From: JAPOKJ01 sp031421635
Lineage (GTDB): Bacteria; Pseudomonadota; Gammaproteobacteria; Burkholderiales; Burkholderiaceae_E
Direction of reading: 5' to 3'
Length of the DNA: 64,000 nucleotides
Assembly: GCA_031421635.1 (NCBI GenBank)
Contig: JANOPA010000007.1
Location: 11,864-75,863 of the forward strand
Below are positions 37,114 through 44,240 of this stretch, piece after piece. How positions within the stretch are numbered: the first letter of the stretch is position 1; each line of letters opens with the position of its first letter. The notes below the pieces were generated by a model. It worked only from the letters and a program-made list of their open reading frames with translations, was not told the DNA's origin and made no database searches. The translations under genes were made by a program, and so were the position numbers.

Positions 37114-38093
37114 TTCGGATCAGCTTTAATCGCAGCGGCCTTGATCACCCCATCCCAGCGTTCATAATCGCGCTTGAGAAACGCGGCAAATTGTGCGGGA
37201 GTGTCGCCGACCACGACCGCACCTAGTTTTTCCATTTGCGCGCGCACCTCAGGCTTGGCCAAGGCCTTGCTCATCGCCTCATGTAGGGTATTGATGATTG
37301 CAGCGGGCGTTTTGGCCGGCGCCAACATTCCCACCCAAGGGGCCGTCTCTTCAAAGCCTGGGAAGCCCGCCTCAGCCATGGTGGGTGTGTCAGGAAATGC
37401 GGGCAGGCGCTTGGGCGTACCCACCGCGAGCACATTGAGACGCTTTGCACTGACTTGATCGGCGATACCGATCACGGGATAAAACATGAAGTCCACCTGA
37501 CCACCGATTACATCAAGCAAGGCAGGTGCATTACCCTTGTAACCAATGTGCAGCATTTTGCTTTTGAGTAAGGTGCCGAGCAGCTCGCCGGCAAGATGTC
37601 CTGAGCCACCATTGCCAGAGGATGCGAAGCTGACGGCAGCAGGTTTAGAACGCGCTTTCTTGAATAGATCTTCAATGGTCTTGACGGGAGAGGCATAAGC
37701 ATTGACAGCGACGAGAGGAAGGTTTGCCGCGTTTGAAATTGGCGCGAAATCTGTCTTGGGGTTGTAGCCCGCACCGTCGCCAAGCAAGATCGGATTGACG
37801 TTCATCCCAAGGGACGAGAACAGCAAGGTGTAGCCATCAGCAGCGGCATTACGTACTTCGCGCGTAGCGATCATGGAGCTTGCGCCTGCTTTGTTCTCCA
37901 CCACAACCGCTTGTCCAAGTGAGGCGGTCATTTCTTTGGCGAGTACGCGGGCGATGACATCGGTCGGGCCGCCTGCGGCGAAGCCGACCAAGAGACGTAT
38001 TGGCTTTGTGGGGTAGGCATCGGCAGCGTAAGCGTTGCCAACCAGAAGCAGGGCACTTGCTAGTATTGTCGTATTACGAAAGGCCTTAAGCAT
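37110..38093 (-). CDS. Bug-family solute-binding protein (tripartite tricarboxylate type)
   Basis: Periplasmic receptor of 327 residues with a signal peptide ending near NAYAAD. The family motif PTKPIRLLVGFAAGGPTDVIAR follows, with GNGGSGHLAGELL in the ligand-binding core. Bug receptors bind carboxylates and similar small molecules, and many are orphans without TctAB membrane genes, as here. Its position inside a catabolic operon suggests that it captures the operon's substrate. GGAGATC precedes the ATG. Confidence 0.92.
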   Translation of the reverse strand: MLKAFRNTTILASALLLVGNAYAADAYPTKPIRLLVGFAAGGPTDVIARVLAKEMTASLGQAVVVENKAGASSMIATREVRNAAADGYTLLFSSLGMNVNPILLGDGAGYNPKTDFAPISNAANLPLVAVNAYASPVKTIEDLFKKARSKPAAVSFASSGNGGSGHLAGELLGTLLKSKMLHIGYKGNAPALLDVIGGQVDFMFYPVIGIADQVSAKRLNVLAVGTPKRLPAFPDTPTMAEAGFPGFEETAPWVGMLAPAKTPAAIINTLHEAMSKALAKPEVRAQMEKLGAVVVGDTPAQFAAFLKRDYERWDGVIKAAAIKADPN

Positions 38094-38131
38094 TATTCGA
38101 GATCTCCGCGTTTCTTCAAAAGTTATTATGT

Positions 38132-39133
38132 CTAGATAATCATGTGCTCAAGGCGCCCGACCTTGCTCACCTCGAAACGTAGCTTATCGCCCGGTTTGAG
38201 ATAGAGCGGTGGTTTCCTGAAAGCGCCGATGCCGGCAGGTGTGCCCGTGGCAATCACATCGCCAGGCTCGAGCGTCATGAACTGCGACAAGTATGCGATT
38301 AGGGTTGCGACCGGAAAGAGCATGTCTCGAGTATGACCGTGTTGCATCTGTACGCCATTTAGCCAGCAAAATACTTCGAGATCTTGCGGGTCCGGGATCT
38401 CATCGGGAGTAACAAGCCAGGGCCCCATAGGCGCAAAGCCGTCCATGCTTTTTGCGAAAGTGGTTTGCGGGGGGGTAATGTCAAACTGAAATTCGCGGGC
38501 ACTGGCGTCATTGAGAATGGTGTAACCGGCCACGTACTGAAGTGCATTTTCTTTGCTGACATTTTTGGCATAAGCGCCAATGACTACGGCTAGCTCGGCT
38601 TCAAAATCGAGCTTGCTCACCTCTGGCGGGAGGGGGATTGGTGCGCCCGGAGCTGCCACCGAAGAGGGCACCTTAAAAATAATCCGTGGTTTCTCAAAAG
38701 GATCTACGCCGGTTTCTTTGGCATGATCGGCATAATTTCGGCCCACGCCAATAATCTTCCCGGGGCGAGGCACAGGCGCATAGAGCTTAATGTTTTCCAG
38801 CTCGTGGAAGGTAGGGGCTTGACCTAGGCCAGCCTCGGCAATGAGGCTTTGCTCTGTACCTAACGTTACCGTGCCAGATTGCAGCCAGCGCATGATGCCG
38901 CCCTTCGGTGCGTCAATTCCTGTCAGGGCATTTCTCCGAGAGGCCTCCGGAGAAACAGGGAGGCTGCGAATCCAGTCGCTCAGGTCGAGGACACGATCAT
39001 CACGGTTCTGCTCACTAATCACGACCCCAGTGCGAATACCTGAGTTTGGGTTGCTTCTCGTGTCAGATTGGAGACTCCCTTCAGGAAGGCGACTCGCCCC
39101 TTTGCTCTCAAGGCAATAGGAAACCACTCTCAT
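38132..39133 (-). CDS. Fumarylacetoacetate hydrolase (FAH) family protein
   Basis: A 333-residue protein with the FAH fold typical of hydrolases, hydratases and decarboxylases of 2-oxo acids. Motifs are GVGRNYADHAKETG, the metal-site FEAELAVVIG, and PGDVIATGTPAGIG. The N-terminal about 100 residues form the small domain. It overlaps the dioxygenase gene upstream by four bases (ATGA) and precedes the Bug receptor by 38 bases. It probably cleaves or hydrates a ring- or chain-derived oxo acid; the exact reaction is unknown. Confidence 0.9.
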   Translation of the reverse strand: MRVVSYCLESKGASRLPEGSLQSDTRSNPNSGIRTGVVISEQNRDDRVLDLSDWIRSLPVSPEASRRNALTGIDAPKGGIMRWLQSGTVTLGTEQSLIAEAGLGQAPTFHELENIKLYAPVPRPGKIIGVGRNYADHAKETGVDPFEKPRIIFKVPSSVAAPGAPIPLPPEVSKLDFEAELAVVIGAYAKNVSKENALQYVAGYTILNDASAREFQFDITPPQTTFAKSMDGFAPMGPWLVTPDEIPDPQDLEVFCWLNGVQMQHGHTRDMLFPVATLIAYLSQFMTLEPGDVIATGTPAGIGAFRKPPLYLKPGDKLRFEVSKVGRLEHMII

Positions 39134-40011
39134 GCGGGAGCCGTACCAAAGTAGCGGTCAGCCATGACTTGGCAGCGTTTGATATAGCGATGCTCATCAG
39201 GGCCGTAGTCGGGAATGGCATTGTGTAGCGTACCCATGTTGTCCCACATCAACACATCACCAACGCTCCAGCGATGCTTGTACTGAAACTTGGGTTGAAC
39301 CTGGTGCACAAACAAGAAGTTGAGAATACGCGTGCTTTCATCCTCTGGCAGCTCGTTGATACGCATGGCATAGCCAGGGTTGGCGTACAACACGTTTTTG
39401 CCGGTAATGGGGTGTTTGAGAAAAACTGGATGACTGACCGGAGGTTTGCCGGCACGCTGAGCCTCGGTCAGGGGGCCACGGCCGCTTCCAGGCTTGGCGC
39501 GCATCTTGTCCCAGAATTTCGCGAAATCGTGAGTGATAGTGAGCCCCGCGAGTTGCGATTTGAGAGCCTCGGGGAGTGCCTCAAAGGCCGCATGCATATT
39601 ACAAAACTCCGTGTTGCCGAGCGGCTCGCCGTTGCGATGTGGGATCTCAAGGCCATACAAAATATTAGTGAAAGCAATGGTTCTACTGTAGGACATGTCT
39701 GTATGCCAATCCTGACCCGCATCACTCAGGCCAATCGCCTTGCCTTCGGCGTCACGTTTATTCGAAAGAATCATCACTTCGGGTAAGCCGGGTTCCTGAA
39801 ACGCATTGGCGACATTGATTTCGAGCTTGCCGAAATTCTCAGCAAAGCTTTTGAGTTGTAGCGCGCTTAGGGATTGCTTGGGATAGCTCAAGACCCCGTA
39901 GCGTCCCAGGGCTTGTTCCAGCGTCTTAAACTGGTCCGCCGTAATTGGCTCAGCAAGATCAAGCCCTTCGACACTTGCGCCAAGAATTTGTCCGCTTTCA
40001 ATAATATTCAT
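39130..40011 (-). CDS. TauD/TfdA-family Fe(II)/2-oxoglutarate dioxygenase
   Basis: A 293-residue oxygenase. The Fe(II) triad is visible as the His and Asp in DWHTDMSYS and a distal His in GTLHNAIPDY, followed by the 2-oxoglutarate-binding Arg in HRYIKRC. Family members open sulfonates, phenoxyacetates and related compounds by hydroxylation. It is the first gene of a leftward operon with FAH, Bug receptor and hydroxy-acid oxidase, and diverges from a LysR regulator. The substrate cannot be deduced. Confidence 0.9.
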   Translation of the reverse strand: MNIIESGQILGASVEGLDLAEPITADQFKTLEQALGRYGVLSYPKQSLSALQLKSFAENFGKLEINVANAFQEPGLPEVMILSNKRDAEGKAIGLSDAGQDWHTDMSYSRTIAFTNILYGLEIPHRNGEPLGNTEFCNMHAAFEALPEALKSQLAGLTITHDFAKFWDKMRAKPGSGRGPLTEAQRAGKPPVSHPVFLKHPITGKNVLYANPGYAMRINELPEDESTRILNFLFVHQVQPKFQYKHRWSVGDVLMWDNMGTLHNAIPDYGPDEHRYIKRCQVMADRYFGTAPA

Positions 40012-40153
40012 TTAAGTTTCCCAATGATGTGCCGCAATGCACTCGCTAATCGATCCAGCCCGCGCGGGTTTCATTTTAAGAGAGGATCTGTTCCTAAAGT
40101 AGTCTATAAATATGAATATACTGTTCTCGATATCGAAACAACGGGAGAACCTT
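40012..40153. promoter_or_regulatory. Divergent control region of the dioxygenase operon and LysR gene
   Basis: The 142 bases between the two divergent starts are AT-rich near 40095-40130 (CTATAAATATGAATATA), the zone where a LysR protein would be expected to bind and overlap both promoters. An imperfect dyad is visible, but no clear T-N11-A site could be fixed. A GGGAG ribosome site for the LysR gene sits at its right end. Confidence 0.4.
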
Positions 40154-41101
40154 ATGGATCGCTTGCGTGCCATTGAAATTTTCGCAGAAGTGGCTCGCGG
40201 CCGGAGCTTTACCGGAGCGGCGGTGCGACTCGGGATGGCCAAGGGCAATGTTACCAAGCACGTGGCTTGGCTGGAAGCTCTCCTCGGGGCTCAGCTACTG
40301 ACCCGGACGACCAAAAGCGTGAGCCTCACCGAAGCGGGGCAGCAACTTTTAGAAGGCGGGAATGATCTACTACAGCGCTTTGATGCCGTCGGTGAGGCCG
40401 TGCGAAGCGCGGTCAAGGCGCCCAAGGGATCGATCCGCATTGGCACACCACCTTCTTTTGGGGCGGCACATCTCGTGCCCATGATCACCAGTTTTTCGAA
40501 TCAGTATCGGGACATTCAGTTCGAGCTTCAGTTGGATGATGGTCGCTTGGATATCGCTGGCGAGGGCCTCGATCTGTCGCTTCGCATTGCACCGGCACTG
40601 AAGGATACTAGCTTGATTGCGCAGCGTCTCGGGAGCGTACCGCAGTTACTGGTTGCCTCCCAAGCCTATGTCGGTGCGAGAGGCGAGCCCAAGAGCTTGG
40701 ATGAGCTGTCGAAACACGACTGTCTGATCAATACCTTGAAATCGCCGACCAACTACTGGAGATTTATCGGCGAAAAGCCGGTTCGGGTATATGGCCGGAT
40801 GCGCAGCAACTTTGGCGACTCTTTGCGTCATGCGGCGCTGTTAGGTTATGGTATTTCCATGCATCCAACCTATATGGTGGATGAGGATATTGCCGCGAAA
40901 CGACTTAAGGTTATATTGCCAAAATACCCACCGACCGGATTAGATGTGTACGCTGTTTATCCGAGCCGACGTAACATGCCGGGGCGAGTGCGTCTGCTAT
41001 TGGACTCTCTCATCGATGAGTTTAAGAAAAATCACTCTTGGCAAATACCCAATACCACTTCACGCTTTGCAAGCACCGCGAAGCGCCAAGCGGCGCCCTG
41101 A
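40154..41101 (+). CDS. LysR-family transcriptional regulator
   Basis: A 315-residue protein with an N-terminal winged helix-turn-helix (MDRLRAIEIFAEVARGRSF, then GAAVRLGMAKGNVTKHVAWL) and a periplasmic-binding-like effector domain (about 90-295). The ATG at 40154 is chosen for its GGGAG site and because the family starts with this motif. It is divergent from the TauD-like operon and is the obvious candidate regulator. It converges with the second Bug receptor gene, with a 14-base gap. Confidence 0.92.
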   Translation: MDRLRAIEIFAEVARGRSFTGAAVRLGMAKGNVTKHVAWLEALLGAQLLTRTTKSVSLTEAGQQLLEGGNDLLQRFDAVGEAVRSAVKAPKGSIRIGTPPSFGAAHLVPMITSFSNQYRDIQFELQLDDGRLDIAGEGLDLSLRIAPALKDTSLIAQRLGSVPQLLVASQAYVGARGEPKSLDELSKHDCLINTLKSPTNYWRFIGEKPVRVYGRMRSNFGDSLRHAALLGYGISMHPTYMVDEDIAAKRLKVILPKYPPTGLDVYAVYPSRRNMPGRVRLLLDSLIDEFKKNHSWQIPNTTSRFASTAKRQAAP

Positions 41102-41115
41102 GTAGCGCAGATAAT

Positions 41116-42114
41116 TCAATCTGGTTTGATTTTGGCCTTAACCACAATCTCTTTCCAAATTTTTTGCTGTTGCGCAATAAACGCTCCAAACTCGGCCGAT
41201 GGTCCTCCTTCCAGTGTTGCATCCTCTTTGGCAAAACGCTCTGCGTTGTTGAGGCTGCGTAACGCCTTGTAACTTTCTTCTTGCAGCCTCTTGATGATCT
41301 CGGGCGGCGTGCTGGCTGGAGCCATCAAGCCATACCACTGGACGGATTCAAACCCTGGATAACCGGACTCGGAAACGGTGGGAACATCTGGCAAAGAAGG
41401 TAGGCGCTTTGGTGTGCCAGTCGCAATGGCTCGGAGCTTGCCGCTGCGAATATGCTGAAGAAGCGCGGGGGTACCTGCCGAAAACACCTGTGTGACCCCT
41501 GCCAATAAATCGGTGAGGGCAGGGCCGGTGCCTCGGTAGGGAATGTGGGTTAAATAAATACCTGTCGTGAGCTTCAGATTCTCGATGGCAAGATGCCCCG
41601 CGCTCGCATTGCCCGCCGAGCCGTAGTTCAACTTGCCCGGGTTCTTCTTGGCATAGGCAATGAACTCTCTGAAGTTTTTGGCAGGGACGTCGGGGTGAAT
41701 GACAAACAGGCTCGGAACTTTTGTGAGTAAGGCAATGGGCGTGAAATCGCGGTTGACCTCGTAACCCGTCTTCTCAAAAATATAGGGGTTAACGGCTAGA
41801 TTGCCCACGTGGGCAATAATGATGGTGTAGCCATCGGGCGCAGACTTTGCCACGTCTTGCATGGCTGGAACACCGCCCCCGCCTCCTTTGTTATCCACAA
41901 TCACCTGCACGCCCAGTTGCTTACTAAGCTCGCTCGCGACTGCTCGGCTCACGATATCTGAGGTGCCACCAGGTACAAAAGGGTTGACGAGCCGAATCGT
42001 GCGGGCAGGCCAGGTGGTTTGGGCTTGCGCCATGGGAAGACTCGAGCTCATTCCAAGTGCCACGCTGCCTAGGGTAATGTGTAAATGATGTCGTCGTTCG
42101 GGGGAAAAGGGCAT
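41116..42114 (-). CDS. Second Bug-family solute-binding protein
   Basis: Periplasmic receptor related to, but clearly different from, the one at 37110-38093. The signal peptide ends near PMAQAQ, followed by WPARTIRLVNPFVPGGTSDI and the core GSAGNASAGHLAIENL. The ATG at 42114 is preferred to a TTG at 42150 because the signal peptide then has a normal length; neither has a strong ribosome site. No TctAB genes are near. It lies just behind the LysR gene on the opposite strand and could serve the same pathway. Confidence 0.88.
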   Translation of the reverse strand: MPFSPERRHHLHITLGSVALGMSSSLPMAQAQTTWPARTIRLVNPFVPGGTSDIVSRAVASELSKQLGVQVIVDNKGGGGGVPAMQDVAKSAPDGYTIIIAHVGNLAVNPYIFEKTGYEVNRDFTPIALLTKVPSLFVIHPDVPAKNFREFIAYAKKNPGKLNYGSAGNASAGHLAIENLKLTTGIYLTHIPYRGTGPALTDLLAGVTQVFSAGTPALLQHIRSGKLRAIATGTPKRLPSLPDVPTVSESGYPGFESVQWYGLMAPASTPPEIIKRLQEESYKALRSLNNAERFAKEDATLEGGPSAEFGAFIAQQQKIWKEIVVKAKIKPD

Positions 42115-42170
42115 AAATTCGTGCTTAACATAGGTGGCGGAGGGAGCCAAAACCTGCGTGAATTAGCGCA

Positions 42171-42794
42171 TTAGGGCTTCACAAACTTCAAAACAAAATC
42201 GTCTTTGGGTTGTGGCGGGTTTGGAGTGTTCTTATCGCGCGGGTCGTTAGGGTTACGTAAAAAACCGCCTTCGGCCACAAATTTGAATCCGACAGATTCA
42301 ATCTCATTGCGTAAGAAAGCCTCTTCGTTGCGGTGCAGAGTTCCAGCTTCCGAAATACCCGTGCCGTCGCGCCCGGCATGATCCGATACCACGTAGATGC
42401 CGCCAGGTTTGAGCGCCTGAAAAATGGCCCGGTTCATCGCAGTCCGATCAATCCCCATATGACCAAGATCGTGATAGTTAAACATCAAACTTGCGAAATC
42501 CAGTTTGTTCTCACTCATGCCTTCGGGTATCGGTGTCTCAAACCTTTGCACGATCGCCACGATGATTGCCGCTGCTGTGCCAGCGCTTTGCAGCCTTTGA
42601 CTGCGCTGCGCCAGAGCTACACTTGAAGGTACTCTTATTGGGGGCGCTGCCGCTTGCGTTGCGGGCGCAGCGACGATGCTTTGGATACGCTCGGTGAACA
42701 AGCTGGGCGTCAAACTGGAGCATGCGCTTAGAGCAAAAATTGTAAGAGTGAGAAACGTAGAATGCATAGGTCTGGTATGCAATGTAGAAGCCAT
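42171..42794 (-). CDS. Lipoprotein with a partial class I methyltransferase domain
   Basis: A 207-residue protein. The N-terminal signal ends in a lipobox (LSAC near residue 25), followed by an Ala/Pro linker. The rest matches the C-terminal half of secreted SAM-methyltransferase-like proteins: FNYHDLGHMGIDR, FQALKPGGIYVVSDHAGRDG and GFLRNPNDPRD. The expected N-terminal Rossmann part with the glycine-rich SAM motif I is missing, and the linker runs straight into the middle of the domain without a frameshift. GGAG precedes the ATG at 42794. It is probably co-transcribed with the ArsC-GNAT gene 35 bases upstream. It may be an inactive relic. Confidence 0.75.
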   Translation of the reverse strand: MASTLHTRPMHSTFLTLTIFALSACSSLTPSLFTERIQSIVAAPATQAAAPPIRVPSSVALAQRSQRLQSAGTAAAIIVAIVQRFETPIPEGMSENKLDFASLMFNYHDLGHMGIDRTAMNRAIFQALKPGGIYVVSDHAGRDGTGISEAGTLHRNEEAFLRNEIESVGFKFVAEGGFLRNPNDPRDKNTPNPPQPKDDFVLKFVKP

Positions 42795-42829
42795 GATGAA
42801 GTTCTCCTGAAGCACCTTTGAAGAAAAGA

Positions 42830-43720
42830 TTAAGACTTGATATGAAGGTAGTACACCGTGGTATCGCACAGGCCACCCTTTGGTAGTAGTGCATACCCAG
42901 GAATCACACCGCAGCGCTGCCAGCCGTGACGCTCGTACAGGCGCGCGGCTTCGGCGCCCGCTGTATCCAGCACAAGTAGAGTCTTACCGCAATCTAGTGC
43001 CTCGCGCTGGGCCGCTTGAAGGAGTAGGGCACCGATACCCATGCGTCGAGCACGGCGATGGACCAACATTTTGGAGAGATCGGCGCGGTGCGGTTGATTT
43101 TCTGGCTGCGATAAGACTAACTGCACGGTTCCGACAATACCCAAGGCATCCTCAGCGACCAAGAGGGCTCGTTCGCCTTTAAACACGGCCTCTGCGACTT
43201 GTCGCCAAAAGGCCTGCGCTGTCTCGGTGGACAGCGGCTGCATAAAACTCACTGAGGCCCCGCCTTCCACACAATCCATCAGAACCTTAGCAAGATCGAA
43301 AATGTGTGATTCGCTCACGATTGGCGCGAGGCGACGGACCTCGGGCGTTTGCCTTTCGGGAAGTATCTCCAACACCAACTCTGAAGGTCGGCACAGCTTG
43401 GTGCCTAAAGGCGCGACCACGATGGGTCGGTTGATCAGAATCGGATGTGTCAGCATGTAGTCGATCAGTTGCTCGTCTGTCCATTTCGGGTTGGACAAGT
43501 CTAGCGCCTGGTAGGGCGTGCCTTTTTCGCGAAGCAGAGCGCGCGGAGTAATCGCCATCGACTTGATGAGGTCGATTAGAACTTTTCTGGAAGGAGGTGT
43601 GACCAGATACTCAATCACCTGAGGCTCAATACCCGCTTTCCTGATCAAAGCAAGTGTGTTTCGAGACGTGCCACAGCTCGGGTTGTGATAGATAATGACC
43701 TGTTGCACATTCGAATTCAT
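42830..43720 (-). CDS. ArsC-type reductase fused to a GNAT acetyltransferase
   Basis: A 296-residue fusion. Residues 1-120 are a glutaredoxin-linked arsenate reductase with NPSCGTSRNT (Cys16), the conserved Arg in LLREKGTPY, and LINRPIVVAPLGTKLCRPSE. Residues 135-296 are a GNAT domain (EGGASVSFMQPLS, MLVHRRARRMGIGALLLQ, RLYERHGWQRCGVIPGYAL) resembling tabtoxin-resistance acetyltransferases and related antimetabolite acetylases. The linker is short, with no stop or frameshift. ArsC reduces arsenate to arsenite; GNAT partners of the ArsN type acetylate the arsenical antibiotic arsinothricin. No arsB, acr3 or arsR gene is adjacent. The function of the fusion is inferred. Confidence 0.88.
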   Translation of the reverse strand: MNSNVQQVIIYHNPSCGTSRNTLALIRKAGIEPQVIEYLVTPPSRKVLIDLIKSMAITPRALLREKGTPYQALDLSNPKWTDEQLIDYMLTHPILINRPIVVAPLGTKLCRPSELVLEILPERQTPEVRRLAPIVSESHIFDLAKVLMDCVEGGASVSFMQPLSTETAQAFWRQVAEAVFKGERALLVAEDALGIVGTVQLVLSQPENQPHRADLSKMLVHRRARRMGIGALLLQAAQREALDCGKTLLVLDTAGAEAARLYERHGWQRCGVIPGYALLPKGGLCDTTVYYLHIKS

Positions 43721-43853
43721 TACAACTCCCGAAAAGTGATTGCTATGCAGAGCGTCCTTGCCTGCACTCTGAGGCGAGCAGACTTTTCCCTGTGATTCTT
43801 AGCCCATTATAAAGTTTCAATTTCGCGAACCTTAAAGACCGCCGCCCTCCAAG

Positions 43854-44087
43854 ATGACAGATCAAGACTTACCTGCACTGATTGAAACACCTCCCGGAAA
43901 CTATCGCCATTACAAAGGGGGCTTATACGAGGTCGTCGGCACAGTTCGACATAGCGAGAGCCTGGAGTCGATGACTCTCTACCGCGCGTTATATGGCGAA
44001 AGGGGCCTTTGGGTCAGGCCCGCCACGATGTTCAATGAAGATGTGGAAATCGACGGTCTATTAAAACCGCGATTCACAAAAATTTAG
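43854..44087 (+). CDS. DUF1653 family protein
   Basis: A 77-residue protein with the family pattern: PGNYRHYKGGLYEVVGTVRH near the N-terminus, a TLYRALYGERGLWVRP core, and an acidic C-terminal segment MFNEDVEIDG. Function is unknown for the family; the fold is small and beta-rich. It stands alone between the ArsC-GNAT gene, which is divergent, and the large lipoprotein gene. The 133 bases before it contain CATTATAAAG, which could be part of a promoter. Confidence 0.8.
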   Translation: MTDQDLPALIETPPGNYRHYKGGLYEVVGTVRHSESLESMTLYRALYGERGLWVRPATMFNEDVEIDGLLKPRFTKI

Positions 44088-44240
44088 AAAATTCCTCGTA
44101 CGCTATGTGAGCTTTGTCACGGTCACGCGGGTCTCGAGTGACTTTCCGCACCGCTTGAAGCGAAATTAGGCCCTAGCATCCACTTTTCCTCTGGGCATTT
44201 TAGCCGTGAGGTCTTGCCAATTTTGCCTCGCGGTTTGATC

